Below are positions 19,538 to 29,512 of a DNA stretch of 64,000 nucleotides, in pieces. Under the pieces are notes generated by a model. It was not told the DNA's origin and did not search any database. It worked only from the letters and a program-made list of their open reading frames with translations. Source of the stretch: Brevibacillus humidisoli (lineage in GTDB: Bacteria > Bacillota > Bacilli > Brevibacillales > Brevibacillaceae); NCBI RefSeq assembly GCF_020923435.1, contig NZ_CP087263.1, positions 4,173,970 to 4,237,969 of the forward strand. The letters are read 5' to 3'. The translations under genes were made by a program, and so were the position numbers. The first letter of the stretch is position 1, and every line of letters begins with the position of its first letter.

Positions 19538-20481
19538 CCGATCGACTGATAGAAGTAAACAATCTGAAAAAACATTTTCACATCGGCAACGGCTTGCTCC
19601 TGAAGGCAGTTGACGGCGTGACGTTTTCCATCCGGCAAGGCGAGACGCTTGGTCTTGTGGGAGAGAGCGGCTGCGGAAAGTCGACGCTGGGGCGGACGAT
19701 CATCCGTTTGTACGAAAATACGGACGGAGAAGTACTCTATAAAGGCAAGAACGTCTATCGTCTGAAAGGGAAGGAAGCGTCTCGATTCAACCGGGATGTG
19801 CAGATGATCTTTCAGGACCCGCAGGCAAGCCTCAACCCGCGGATGACGGTGGAGGACATAATCGCTGAGGGCCTGGACATCCATGGGCTCAGCAGGGGAA
19901 TGCGCAAAGAACGGGTTGCCGAGCTATTGCATCTAGTCGGTCTGCGAAAGGAACACGCTTCCCGCTTTCCGCATGAATTCAGCGGCGGTCAGCGTCAGCG
20001 GATCGGCATCGCCAGGGCGCTTGCGGTAGAACCTCAATTTATCATTGCGGACGAACCGATCTCCGCTCTGGACGTTTCGATACAGGCACAGGTAGTCAAT
20101 CTGCTGGAGGATTTACAGGCAGAGCACGGGCTAACCTATCTCTTCATCGCCCATGATCTGTCGATGGTGAAGCACATCTCGACTCGCATCGGCGTTATGT
20201 ATTTGGGTAAACTGGTTGAGCTCGCGACCAGCGATACTTTGTATAAACGGCCGCTTCATCCGTATACACAGGCCTTGCTCTCTTCTGTGCCGGTTCCGGA
20301 CCCAACTGTCAAACGAGAGCGAATCCTTTTACAGGGCGACCTGCCGAGCCCAGCCAATCGGCCTAGCGGCTGCGGTTTTCGTACGCGCTGTCCGAAGGCA
20401 ACAGAGCGCTGCGCCCTCGAAGAGCCGGTCTGGAACGAAACGGAGGCAGGCCACTGGGCAGCCTGCCACCTTTACGACTGA
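19534..20481 (+). CDS. Peptide ABC transporter ATPase (OppF/DppF type)
   Basis: A 315-residue second ATPase with Walker [10 protein letters not shown], signature FSGGQRQR, Walker [13 protein letters not shown] and switch His in FIAHDLSMV. The C-terminal segment [14 protein letters not shown] is the OppF cysteine motif. The ATG overlaps the oppD stop. It is the last gene of the operon. No strong terminator is seen, only a 13-bp direct repeat (ACTGATTCTTTAC) around its stop. Confidence 0.94.
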   Translation: MTDRLIEVNNLKKHFHIGNGLLLKAVDGVTFSIRQGETLGLVGESGCGKSTLGRTIIRLYENTDGEVLYKGKNVYRLKGKEASRFNRDVQMIFQDPQASLNPRMTVEDIIAEGLDIHGLSRGMRKERVAELLHLVGLRKEHASRFPHEFSGGQRQRIGIARALAVEPQFIIADEPISALDVSIQAQVVNLLEDLQAEHGLTYLFIAHDLSMVKHISTRIGVMYLGKLVELATSDTLYKRPLHPYTQALLSSVPVPDPTVKRERILLQGDLPSPANRPSGCGFRTRCPKATERCALEEPVWNETEAGHWAACHLYD

Positions 20482-20514
20482 TTCTTTACAGCCGATTTTG
20501 TTCTAACTGATTCT

Positions 20515-20913
20515 TTACGACGACTGATAGAGATAGAAACCGGTTAGCACAATGGAAAACATGAGCAGGGCACTCCCCGCCCATAAAGATAGAGACGTGC
20601 AGACTCGGGTCAGCGTCTCTTTCTTTTTTTGCCACACTGCGTCCTTTTCTTGAAACCAATCGCTCTCCATCACCCGCGGGCGCTTGAAAAACAAGTGCTT
20701 CAATTGCCTGAAACCTCGCAAAAAGACGGTGAAAAAGCCGGAGCGAAGCACCAGTGCGATGCTGCCGAGAATCAAGAGAAACAGCCCCGTTAGAAAGCTC
20801 TGGTTGATCAGCCCCAGGAGTGTCTGGGAAGAGTAGAGGAATCCCATGGCACATGCGAGCAGCAGCGCTGCAGGAAGCAGCGCTGGGAGCAGGTTTGCGA
20901 GCCGTTTGCTCAT
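20515..20913 (-). CDS. DUF3899-type membrane protein
   Basis: A 132-residue protein with two TM helices near the N-terminus (about 9-29 and 38-60), a basic/acidic cytoplasmic stretch with FRQLKHLFFKRP and ESDWFQEKDAVWQKKKETL, and a C-terminal TM helix (about 108-128). This matches the DUF3899 family of Bacillales, whose function is unknown. It converges on the opp operon. AAAGGGG lies about 13 bases upstream of the ATG. Confidence 0.75.
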   Translation of the reverse strand: MSKRLANLLPALLPAALLLACAMGFLYSSQTLLGLINQSFLTGLFLLILGSIALVLRSGFFTVFLRGFRQLKHLFFKRPRVMESDWFQEKDAVWQKKKETLTRVCTSLSLWAGSALLMFSIVLTGFYLYQSS

Positions 20914-21077
20914 TACGATCCACGCCCCTTTGTCTTCGTAGAATCAGTTTTATGCGTTGCAACGCAAAAACGAAGTGAGCACGCTTCTATGCTGCTGATG
21001 ACGTTCAGTTTAAGATCCAGCAAGCTTCAGAAGTCATCTATTTGCATCCCAAGCGAAAGCCCTTTTATGTAAAACTT

Positions 21078-21129
21078 CCAGACTAAGGTTTCAGATCGGT
21101 TTCAGATCATTAGATAAAACCTTGTCTGG
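21078..21129 (-). terminator. Probable terminator after selO
   Basis: CCAGACTAAGGTTT (21078-21091) pairs with AAACCTTGTCTGG (21117-21129) with one bulge. On the minus strand it is followed by a short GTTTT run. It lies 16 bases beyond the selO stop. Confidence 0.55.
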
Positions 21130-21144
21130 TCTCACACTCTCAAC

Positions 21145-22620
21145 TCAAGTACCGCAAAAAGTACGGTAAGGTTGATCAGATAACGGTGGCAATATGGCGT
21201 ATTCAGCCTGTTCAGGAGAGTGGGCGCAGGGGCTCGCGAGAACATCGAGAAGCTGCTCCATCACGCTGTAGTCTCCTTCTTCCACCGCCGCTTCTAATGC
21301 TTCCTCTACCCGGTGGTTGCGAGGGATGAGCGCCGGATTGCTGTTCTTCATCAACTGATGCGAGGATTCTTTTGATTCCGACTGCCTGCCCAGTCTCGCC
21401 TGCCACCGCTCATGCCACTCCGTGAAATCCTTGCTGCAAAACAGATCCGTACCCTCCAGTTGATCAAACGTTAATGCGCGGAAGGTATTGGTGTAGTCTG
21501 CGCGATACTGTTGCATCATGCTGAGGAGGTCTCCCACAAGGGATTGGTCCTCCGGTTCTTCGTTCATAATCCCCAGCTTTCCCCTCATGCCGGCGAGCCA
21601 ATGACGGTGATACAACCCGCTGAATTCGGAAATGGCCTCCTCCGCCAGTTTGACAGCCTGCTCCTCGTCGTCATGCAGCAGCGGCAACAGACTCTCCGCA
21701 AATCTCGCCAGATTCCACGCCGCTATATACGGCTGATTTCCATAGGCATAACGGCCATGAATGTCAATAGAACTGAATACGGTGGCCGGATCATAGGTAT
21801 CCATGAAGGCACAAGGACCGTAATCAATCGTTTCACCGCTAATCGCCATATTGTCCGTGTTCATCACCCCATGAATAAACCCAACGAGCTGCCATTTGGC
21901 AATCAGCTCAGCCTGGCGCTTGATCACTTCCCGCAGTAGGGAAAGATATCGGTCTGGGGCATCGGCAACGTCCGGAAAATGGCGCTGCAAGCTATAATCA
22001 GCCAAAGCCTTGAGATCCTCGGCAGTGCCCCATCTCGCAGCGTACTGGAAAGTACCGACCCGCACATGACTGGCCGCCACGCGGGTCAGTATCGCACCAG
22101 GCAGGTCCGTTTCACGGATGATTGACTCACCGGTCGTCACTACTGCCAGACTGCGAGTAGTAGGAATCCCAAGCGCATGCATGGCTTCGCTGATGATGTA
22201 TTCACGCAGCATCGGTCCAAGTGCTGCCCGGCCATCACCCCCGCGGGAGTACGGCGTTCTCCCTGAGCCCTTGAGCTGAATATCAAACCGTTCACCTGAC
22301 GGCGCGATCTGCTCCCCAAGCAGCAGAGCCCGGCCATCCCCCAGCATGGTAAAATGCCCGAATTGATGCCCCGCATACGCTTGAGCGAGTGGCTCAGCCC
22401 CTTTGGGAATCTGGTTGCCGGCAAACACTGCTACGCCGTCGTCGCTTTGCAGGGCTTGGATGTTCAACCCCAGGGATGCAGCTAGCGGCTCATTGAGAAT
22501 AATTAATTGCGGATCACGTACAGGGGTTGGGTCTAGCTTGGTATAAAAAGAGTCCGGCAGACGAGAATAGCTATTGTCGAAGTTCCAGCCTGCTTGTATG
22601 ATGGTTTGGTTCTCTGTCAT
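21145..22620 (-). CDS. selO: SelO/YdiU protein adenylyltransferase
   Basis: A 491-residue SelO-family pseudokinase that in E. coli transfers AMP to protein Ser/Thr/Tyr residues under oxidative stress. Seen: [47 protein letters not shown] in its usual place, [22 protein letters not shown] and the C-terminal YRTFCGT, where the Sec of some homologues is Cys. The ATG at 22620 is preferred over 22674 because AAAGGAG lies six bases ahead of it. It stands alone between a DUF3899 gene and a pentapeptide-repeat gene. Confidence 0.93.
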   Translation of the reverse strand: MTENQTIIQAGWNFDNSYSRLPDSFYTKLDPTPVRDPQLIILNEPLAASLGLNIQALQSDDGVAVFAGNQIPKGAEPLAQAYAGHQFGHFTMLGDGRALLLGEQIAPSGERFDIQLKGSGRTPYSRGGDGRAALGPMLREYIISEAMHALGIPTTRSLAVVTTGESIIRETDLPGAILTRVAASHVRVGTFQYAARWGTAEDLKALADYSLQRHFPDVADAPDRYLSLLREVIKRQAELIAKWQLVGFIHGVMNTDNMAISGETIDYGPCAFMDTYDPATVFSSIDIHGRYAYGNQPYIAAWNLARFAESLLPLLHDDEEQAVKLAEEAISEFSGLYHRHWLAGMRGKLGIMNEEPEDQSLVGDLLSMMQQYRADYTNTFRALTFDQLEGTDLFCSKDFTEWHERWQARLGRQSESKESSHQLMKNSNPALIPRNHRVEEALEAAVEEGDYSVMEQLLDVLASPCAHSPEQAEYAILPPLSDQPYRTFCGT

Positions 22621-22884
22621 CGTATCTCCTTTTTTGGGATCTTGGATTTTTTGGGGGCTAAAACAACACATCATAGGTGTTTATGGTATTTATCGTCATC
22701 AATATTTCTGTGTTAGCTACAAGCTACCCAGTTTAGTGTTTACTTCTGCCAATTTATTATACTCTTTCTAGGCATAGTTGGCGCCTATTGATACATTTGA
22801 CCATTTGATCTCATATGTATAAGATTTACATTTGTACATAACACAAAGCCACTCCTAACATTAGAGTGAACTTCATTCGAGAAC

Positions 22885-23733
22885 TTATTTTACCCAGTGT
22901 TCCGGAACCTTCAATGGATGTGGCAACTTGGTATTGCTATCACCAATTGCCGCATTCACCTGGGCCTGCGTCAAAAAGATACTTCCGACCAGATTCGCTC
23001 CTCTTATATCCGCATCTCTAAGGTCTGCACCAATCAGGTCAGCCCACCTCAAGTCAGCTTCGCGGAGGTCAGCAGCAATAAGCAAGACTCCCCTCATATT
23101 GGCGCCTCTTAAATCAGCCCCTTTTAACTTGGCTCCGATGAGGTCTCTTCGCCCAGCCCGTTTCCTTTCATGGTGCTTGTTCCCTTTCTTCACTTTGGCA
23201 CGTACCCGTTCACTTGCTTGGAGAAGTAGCTTATTCACAATAGCTCTATGCGCTGGCACATCAAGCTGTAAAATCGATTGGGGGTCGAGTCGCGTCAGTC
23301 GTTCCGTTTCCTTAATCACTGGCAGCAAATCGTGATAAAGAGGCTCGGTATCTTCCAAACTAAGCGCTTCATCCAAGTAATAAAGCATTTCGTGGAGCTG
23401 CTGCATGATAGGAAATACATCGAACATTTCCTTCGCGATCTCAGGGTCTTCTCGCCAACCCTTTCCTTTATACGTAAGCTGGGAAACCGTTTGGCCCGCT
23501 CCAAAACATTCATATACTGTACAGCCCTTAAAACCGTTATCCCTTAGATTTTGGTGAATACCACAACGATAGTCCTTTTTTAGATTTCGACAAGGTGCTC
23601 CTCCATCTTTATGAAAAGCAAAGTCAGCTGACTTTGCATAAGGCAGTGCAACACAGCATAATCCAAAACAGTTCTCACAGTCTGATGTAAACGAAAAACG
23701 TATCGTTGGACGATTGATAGGCTTGTTAGACAA
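22885..23733 (-). CDS. Pentapeptide-repeat protein with Cys-rich N-terminal domain
   Basis: A 282-residue protein. The N-terminal ~100 residues carry a Cys-rich pattern (CENCFGLCC, CRNL, CGIH, CTVYECFG), possibly binding zinc or Fe-S. The C-terminal part (about 190-255) is a right-handed pentapeptide helix with A(D/N)LRxA repeats (ADLRGANMRG, ADLREADLRWADLIGADLRDADIRGANL). The frame begins at a TTG next to AGGAG; the spacing is unusually short, so the start is uncertain. Some pentapeptide proteins mimic DNA and protect gyrase. Whether this one does is unknown. Confidence 0.85.
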   Translation of the reverse strand: MSNKPINRPTIRFSFTSDCENCFGLCCVALPYAKSADFAFHKDGGAPCRNLKKDYRCGIHQNLRDNGFKGCTVYECFGAGQTVSQLTYKGKGWREDPEIAKEMFDVFPIMQQLHEMLYYLDEALSLEDTEPLYHDLLPVIKETERLTRLDPQSILQLDVPAHRAIVNKLLLQASERVRAKVKKGNKHHERKRAGRRDLIGAKLKGADLRGANMRGVLLIAADLREADLRWADLIGADLRDADIRGANLVGSIFLTQAQVNAAIGDSNTKLPHPLKVPEHWVK

Positions 23734-23856
23734 CTCCTGTCACTTCCCTCAATTGCGATACTCTCATACTACCATATAGAGGCAAGGCACCATGATGTAT
23801 CCAGGGTACGCCTTATCTTCGTTTGTTCCCGCAATACCGTTAAAAAAGGATGATAC

Positions 23857-24813
23857 TCATTCCTGTTCTGATCGTTCCTGTTCTGGTCGTTTCTGTTCTG
23901 ATCGTTCCCGTTCGGATTTTTCCTGTTCATACAGCTCCTGCTTGAGATATTCGCACAGCCTCGCACTTGCCAGTTTCAACGGATAATCAGATGCTTTGTA
24001 GAGAACTCCAAACGTCATATCGATAGAACCGCTGCCACTCATCGTCCGCACCGTCGTTCCCGCCGGGACTGGATCCAAAAGAATCTTTGGCAGAAGAGCG
24101 ATGCCGAATCCACTTTGGACGTAGGATTTGAGAGCCGTCATGCTCCCTATCTCCATCGTGTCCACGGGAATATTCCCCGACTCCTGCAAAGCCATCTCCA
24201 GTTTTCTGCGATAGGGACAGGTGGCTGAGGTTATAAGCAGACGATGTTCCCGAATATCATCCGGTTTCATAACGTCCTTCTCAGCAAGCGGATGGCTTCC
24301 CGGCATCAAAACCGCAAACGTTTCCCGAAACAGCGGTTCAAAATAAAAATCGGTACCTAAGTCCGGTGCTGAACATAGCGCAAAATCAATATCCCCGCTC
24401 AAAAGCCGCTCCTGTAATCTTGGTGTATTGGCAATCTCCACAGAGATACAAATCCTCGGAAACTGATCGGAAAACCGCTTCAACATGCCAGGTAATCGAT
24501 AACTGGCAGTTGGCTCCGTCGCCCCTAAGCGAATCGTACCTGCTTCCCCCACCTGCACCTCCGACATCGTTGCTTGTAGCTGTTCCAAATCTTTTACAAT
24601 TTGCAAACTTTGTTCGTAAAAGAGCCTGCCCGCTTCCGTTAACCGAAAGTTTTTGCCACGTTCAATCAACTGCACACCCAGATCGCTTTCAAGCTTCTGG
24701 ATCTGCATCGTTACGGTAGATTGAGCATAGTTGAGCGCTTCTGCCGCCCGGTTAAAACTCCTGTGCTTTACGATGATTTGAAACGTTTTTACGGTTTTCA
24801 GGTCCATCTCCAT
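23857..24813 (-). CDS. LysR-family transcriptional regulator
   Basis: A 318-residue regulator. Its N-terminal winged HTH (LKTVKTFQIIVKHRSFNRAAEALNYAQSTVTMQIQKLE in residues 4-42) is typical of the family, followed by a LysR substrate-binding domain (TIRLGATEPTASYRLPGML, GDIDFALCSAP). The last ~22 residues are a charged Glu/Arg/Ser/Gln repeat coded by a 15-bp tandem array and do not belong to the family fold. It is divergent from the SDR gene at 24956, which it probably regulates. T-N11-A type half-sites occur in the AT-rich gap. Confidence 0.92.
   Translation of the reverse strand: MEMDLKTVKTFQIIVKHRSFNRAAEALNYAQSTVTMQIQKLESDLGVQLIERGKNFRLTEAGRLFYEQSLQIVKDLEQLQATMSEVQVGEAGTIRLGATEPTASYRLPGMLKRFSDQFPRICISVEIANTPRLQERLLSGDIDFALCSAPDLGTDFYFEPLFRETFAVLMPGSHPLAEKDVMKPDDIREHRLLITSATCPYRRKLEMALQESGNIPVDTMEIGSMTALKSYVQSGFGIALLPKILLDPVPAGTTVRTMSGSGSIDMTFGVLYKASDYPLKLASARLCEYLKQELYEQEKSERERSEQKRPEQERSEQE
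23862..23936 (-). repeat. 15-bp tandem repeat coding the LysR C-terminal tail
   Basis: Three close copies of CCTGTTCTGATCGTT and two degenerate ones add a pentapeptide repeat (variants of R/K-S/P-E-Q/R-E) at the end of the LysR protein. Unit number would change the tail without shifting frame. Confidence 0.85.
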
Positions 24814-24955
24814 ACCCCATCTTCGTTAATTCGAACTTGGTTAATTCAAAAAAATCGAATCAAACGTTCTATATATTCAATTATACAAAACAAAGTGAAA
24901 GGTATAAAATCACCTATACATACTGACATCATATTTCAAAAGGGGATGACCGAAG

Positions 24956-25696
24956 ATGGATCTACAAAACAAAGTGGCTCTTGTTACCGGCGGCGGTACA
25001 GGAATCGGCAGAGCGACATGCTTTGCACTTGCCAGTCGGGGTGCAACGATTGCTGTGAACTATTCCCGTTCCAGATCAGATGCAGAAGAAACGGTACAAC
25101 TGATCAATAACGAAGGCGGACGAGCCATAGCTATACGCGCCGATGTAGCAAAAGACCAGAACGTACGAGAAATGGTTGATGCCATCGTAGAGCGATTCGG
25201 GACCATCGACCTGCTTGTCAATAACGCCAGCATGACACGCCATATTTCCTTCGACGACTTGGAAGCTGCAACGGAAGACGTATGGGATGAGTTGTATGAT
25301 GTAAATGTCAAAGGCATGTTTTTCTGCGCACGAGCCGTTGCCCCGCTCATGAAAAAGAGGAAACAAGGCGCAATCGTCAATCTAGGCAGCATAGCAGGCC
25401 AGACGGGATTAGGTTCATCGCTTCCCTATGCCGTATCCAAGGCGGCTGTTCACGGTCTTACGAAATCGTTGGCGCGTGCCTTGTCTCCGTGCATTCGAGT
25501 CAACTGTGTCGTGCCTGGAGCGGTTGCGACAAGATGGTGGGCTGGGAGAGAAGAGCAGATGGAGAGGCTGGCTCCGCAACTTTTATTGCAACATATCTCA
25601 ACACCGGAACAGATTGCTCACATGATCTGTGCGGTTTTGGAACAAGAAGCGATGACGGGACAGGTGATTACGGTAGACAGCGGTCAGACTTTGTGA
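24956..25696 (+). CDS. Short-chain dehydrogenase/reductase (FabG-like)
   Basis: A 246-residue classical SDR with the Rossmann motif TGGGTGIG (residues 11-18), NNAS, the catalytic Ser of NLGSIAG, YAVSK with catalytic Tyr and Lys, and CVVPGAVAT. The NAD(P)-dependent substrate is unknown. The FabG label reflects only overall similarity. It is transcribed divergently from the LysR gene behind AAGGGGATG. Confidence 0.92.
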   Translation: MDLQNKVALVTGGGTGIGRATCFALASRGATIAVNYSRSRSDAEETVQLINNEGGRAIAIRADVAKDQNVREMVDAIVERFGTIDLLVNNASMTRHISFDDLEAATEDVWDELYDVNVKGMFFCARAVAPLMKKRKQGAIVNLGSIAGQTGLGSSLPYAVSKAAVHGLTKSLARALSPCIRVNCVVPGAVATRWWAGREEQMERLAPQLLLQHISTPEQIAHMICAVLEQEAMTGQVITVDSGQTL

Positions 25697-25698
25697 AG

Positions 25699-25740
25699 TT
25701 TTTGCCATTGTTTGTGATACGGTTCAGCATGTGACCGCTA
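25699..25740. repeat. Degenerate copy of the dispersed palindromic repeat
   Basis: TTTGCCATTGTTTGTGATACGG then TTCAGCATG and GACCGCTAATG resembles the family core (CTTGCCGCTACTTGTGATACGG at 49.07 kb). It begins just after the SDR stop. Confidence 0.45.
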
Positions 25741-25821
25741 ATGTCCAAAACCAAAGAATGACAACTCGCCTACCTGTTCATACTGTGATCAGACCAACAA
25801 ATAAGGGGTAAATCATACTTA

Positions 25822-26578
25822 CTATATATTTTCACTCTTATTTTCTTGACCGTATGGATGTTGGCATTGCTTAGGGTTCCCCACACATTTACATAAAAAT
25901 CCAATTGATGCCAATGAACTAGGAATCGTGTTTGCGGATACATTAATTTTACCTTTCGCTTTCATCATCTATGTATATTATGCTTCTAAAACAAAGCACC
26001 CATGGAGGATCACATTACTGTTTGCGTCAGGGTTTATCATTCTCGAGTTGTTCTACTTAAAGTTAGGGTATATTGCGTACATACGTTGGAACATCGGATA
26101 TTCCGCCACTTTTTATATCATCGGTTTTCGCTTAGGTGCCTTTTTGGCTCCACGTCTGAAAAGCTATATGCCACCAATCCCATATAGGGTTCGTTTGCTT
26201 GCTTTTTCACACATGATCATTATGTGGTTTGGTGCTCTTTTCGCATCTCCCTTATTAAAATTGTATCAATACAAATTAGGTTTGTTTCACGATCCCATGG
26301 CTGATTGTCGTTTTGTCGACCTCCTCTCAGGAGAGGTATTGGCCATTTTGTGTACGATGTTCATTCCAAGTACACCCATGAAATACCGACCTCTAGTATT
26401 CACCCTTGTTGCAGGCATCGGCATATCATTTGCCTTTTATTCTTACTATCATGGATGGTTGATTTATCACGATTGGAATCATTTCTTGACTGCATTCCGT
26501 TATATTGCTCCTATATTTATGATTATGCTTTATGATCGCTGGGAAACGGCATATGTAAACCGTATCGTCGGAGCTTAA
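25822..26578 (+). pseudogene. CBO0543-family membrane protein, frameshifted near its N-terminus
   Basis: The frame open from GTG 25928 gives 216 residues with about five hydrophobic helices (ILPFAFIIYVYYASKTKHPW, LLFASGFIILELFYLK) and the WLIYHDWNHFLTAFRYI ending typical of the CBO0543 family of Bacillales. Upstream, another frame reads LLYIFTLIFLTVWMLALLRVP, a clear first TM helix. Removing one C from the CCCC at 25880-25883 joins them into LLRVPTHLHKNPIDANELGIV. No good start codon is visible for the joined gene. The family's function is unknown. A short protein from 25928 might still be made. Confidence 0.7.
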
Positions 26579-26594
26579 TGCAAATGACAAAGCA

Positions 26595-26633
26595 GCTTGC
26601 CCGTCGGCTTATGATACGGCTCTGTGTTATCGG
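26595..26633. repeat. Degenerate copy of the dispersed palindromic repeat
   Basis: GCTTGCCCGTCGGCTTATGATACGG plus TGTTATCGG matches the family core loosely (GCTTATGATACGG against ACTTGTGATACGG). It lies between the CBO0543 gene and the sulfatase. Confidence 0.4.
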
Positions 26634-26733
26634 ACTGTTTGTTCCCATCATGAATTCCCCACTTGAATTCAATATCATATCATCTGTTCCTTTGGCGGCG
26701 AAAACATCTTGTGCAGATGGTGTTGACAATACC

Positions 26734-28652
26734 TCATCCCTCTATTTCGTTGCACGTTGGCATTCCAGGTACTGTACCACTCGTTGGAGCTAGCCGTTTC
26801 TGACGACATTGTTGTTCCAAGAGCTCTGCCAGCCATGCTTGAATCTCTCTTGATCTCTCGGTAGCATGTTCAGGATAGGCCAGGTTGTTGATTTCTAGCG
26901 GATCTTCGGTTAGATTGTACAGCTCATATTGGTTAGGGACAGGTTCTCTCTTTATGGTCTTGTAGCAAATCGACTCATCAACAACACGTTTATCGGCGTA
27001 TCTATTCTCCAATTCGCCTGAACGCTGATGCATGTCTTCATTTTTTACACCGGGATCCGACCAGAATTGGGGATTATCAAAGTAAATCGAATACTTCCAG
27101 ATTTCCTCCCGACCGTTCATGTTCAGCTGAGCCATCACCGTTTCAATATGATTGGGTTGCACAACTGGTTCATAATGGATTCTGAGAACTCCGTACTGGA
27201 TCGAGTTGTCCGTGGGGTCGTCATCCGTCATGAAATAAATCGGTTCCCCGGCACGCTCCGGCTTCGCTCCGTGCAGGATCATCGGGGATAAGTCCCTGCC
27301 TGCCAAAGGATGCACTTCCGTGTGATCTTCTCCGTACCACACCCTGAACACTCTCTACATCAATACCCGCTAGCCCAAGCATAGTCGGAAGCAGATCGAC
27401 ATGAGAGGTTAGCATGTCAACCGATTCGCGGCCGCTAAACAGCCGCGGATTATGAATAATGAAAGGAACGTGAATCACCTCTTCATAGGCACAGTACCAT
27501 TTTTGATGCATCCCTCCATGAGCACCTAACAGCTCCCCATGGTCTGAGGTAAAGATCACAATGGTGTCCTCATAAAAAGAAGACTCACGGAGAGCCTGCA
27601 AAACTCTTCCGATTTGTTGGTCGACGTTTTTTTGGAGCTGGTAGTAGAGTCGGCGGTAAAAGCTAGAGTTCTCTGTAGGTTGGATGAACAGTGGATACAC
27701 ATCGCGATAACTCTGTTGACAGCGAGGTTTCGTTTCCAGAGATTCATGAAGCGTCGGAGGTGGGGGAACATCAGGGACAGTTGGATCTACTGCAAAATGA
27801 AAGGAAGGAGAAAACTTGGTGACATCTCCATACAAGGTAATATCATGTGGATTGACAAAGGATGAGACGATCAGCCAGGGGCCGGATTCTGAATACGGAT
27901 TTTCTTTCTTTTCCTGATCCAACCATCTGATCAGATCAACGGTTTCTTCAGCAAACACTTGATCCCTGCCGGCTAACCCGACAGCCGCGGATGATCCTGA
28001 ATCGAGGGGATTTGCTCCATGCGGTTCAGGACCAACCTATCCATGAAACCCAAAATCGGCAAGGCGATCCGCATACCAATAGGTTTCTACCTTCGCCGGA
28101 ATAGGTACACCTGTCTGAGGGTCATAGCTGGGGTATGATTGATAGGTACCAGGAATCAGAATGTCTGCTGCTGAAACATGCCACTTTCCTTTTAGAAATG
28201 TCCGATAACCGGCAGCGCGGAAAGTAGTCCCCCATGGTCGGCACACTATTGGAGTCCAGCCAATAGATGCCTTCACCCAATGGCCCCTTCCCAGGTCCGC
28301 TTGTCTGGGTCACCCCGTGCAGAGAGGGATAATGGCCCGTGAGAAAGGTGGCTCGGCTCGGGGAACATGCCGAAGCTCCAATATATTGCCGATGAAACTC
28401 CATGCCGTTGTTGCGCAGAAAGGTTTGAGCAAGCAAATGTTCTTCGCGCCATTCTAAAAGTTCAGGGCTTTCGTATACTGGAGGGTAGCGTTCTTCATCA
28501 ACCGTGATCAGGAGGAAGTTGGGCTTTTTGCTGAATAGCCTACGGCCTTCTCTACGATCTGTCCCATACACCTCACCTCTTCTCTGCTTCCTGGCAGCCA
28601 CTGCTTTTTTGTAGGAAGCTGCCCTTGCTGATCTGTGCTTTCTCCTCGCCAA
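26734..28652 (-). pseudogene. Sulfatase (formylglycine type), decayed by two frameshifts and one stop
   Basis: Pieces in three frames make one sulfatase of about 640 residues. It starts KPNFLLITVDEERYPP (metal Asp), has CSPSRATFLTGHYPS, the Cys-type formylglycine motif with catalytic Cys, GKWHVS, VIFTSDHGELLGAHGG and a C-terminal ELYNLTEDPLEINNLA. It would hydrolyse a sulfate ester. The start is TTG 28652 behind AAAGGGG. One extra base near 28219-28220 and one near 27338-27345 shift the frame. At 28037-28039 an in-frame TAG follows FGFHG where homologues have Trp (HGWxGPEPHG), consistent with TGG changed to TAG. The substitution argues that at least part of the decay is real. Confidence 0.85.
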
Positions 28653-28808
28653 TGGTCAGACCCCTTTCCAAAAGTGACTTCAGAAAAATATATGCATGGG
28701 GAGATGCGCTAACACCATTTCGTTACCGCTCCAAGCCGCCTATACAATCTTGCACATCCTTTTTGCAGGCAAGATCCCTTAACCCTGAAAAAACCTAAGC
28801 AATACTCC

Positions 28809-28837
28809 TTGACAAACTACTATATGAGAACTAATAT
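28809..28837 (+). promoter_or_regulatory. Sigma-A promoter of ahpCF
   Basis: TTGACA (28809-28814), 17-bp spacer, TAATAT (28832-28837): a near-consensus housekeeping promoter. Predicted start near 28844, inside the PerR-type box. Confidence 0.85.
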
Positions 28838-28841
28838 TAGA

Positions 28842-28856
28842 TTATAATTATTATAG
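28842..28856 (+). promoter_or_regulatory. PerR-type operator
   Basis: TTATAATTATTATAG matches the Bacillus per box TTATAATnATTATAA in all but the last base and covers the predicted transcription start. It implies peroxide-induced derepression of ahpCF, as in B. subtilis. Fur or Zur boxes look related, so PerR is the likeliest but not the only reader. Confidence 0.85.
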
Positions 28857-28935
28857 CTGATTGAACGTGCTTGCTGCGTGTTCAGATCTAGCTATCAATA
28901 ATTTGTAAAACCATTTATGAGGAGGAAAAGAGAGT

Positions 28936-29499
28936 ATGTCATTAGTCGGAACCGAGGTAAAACCGTTCAAAGCACAAGCTTTCCACAACGGGAAGTTCAT
29001 CGAGGTTACGGAGCAAGACTTTAAAGGCAAGTGGAGTGTAGTGTGCTTCTATCCGGCAGACTTTACCTTCGTTTGCCCAACCGAGCTGGAGGATCTGCAA
29101 AACGAATACGAAACACTGAAGGGGCTCGGAGTTGAAGTGTATTCTGTTTCAACCGACACCCATTTTACACATAAAGCATGGCATGATAGCTCTGAAACGA
29201 TCAAGAAAATCACCTATCCGATGATTGGTGACCCTTCCCATACCATCTCTCGCAACTTCGATGTATTGATCGAATCGGAAGGTCTTGCTGACCGCGGTAC
29301 GTTCATCATCGATCCAGACGGTGTCATCCAAGCCGTTGAAATCAATGCAGGTGGCATCGGCCGCGATGCAAGCACGCTGGTTAACAAAATCAAGGCAGCA
29401 CAATATGTTCGGAACAATCCGGGTGAGGTTTGCCCTGCAAAATGGCAAGAAGGTGCTGCTACACTGAAACCGAGCCTCGACCTCGTAGGCAAAATCTAA
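28936..29499 (+). CDS. ahpC: Alkyl hydroperoxide reductase subunit C (peroxiredoxin)
   Basis: A 187-residue typical 2-Cys peroxiredoxin, length identical to the family norm. Peroxidatic Cys47 sits in FTFVCPTE and resolving Cys166 in EVCPAKW. It reduces H2O2, alkyl peroxides and peroxynitrite in the cytoplasm and is recycled by AhpF, encoded 13 bases downstream. GAGGAGG precedes the ATG. Promoter and PerR-type box are upstream. Confidence 0.98.
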   Translation: MSLVGTEVKPFKAQAFHNGKFIEVTEQDFKGKWSVVCFYPADFTFVCPTELEDLQNEYETLKGLGVEVYSVSTDTHFTHKAWHDSSETIKKITYPMIGDPSHTISRNFDVLIESEGLADRGTFIIDPDGVIQAVEINAGGIGRDASTLVNKIKAAQYVRNNPGEVCPAKWQEGAATLKPSLDLVGKI

Positions 29500-29512
29500 G
29501 GAGCAATCGATT

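Noticed and set aside
19459-19884. Minus-strand frame of 141 residues at the OppD/OppF junction
   Set aside because: Covers two certain ATPase genes on the other strand.
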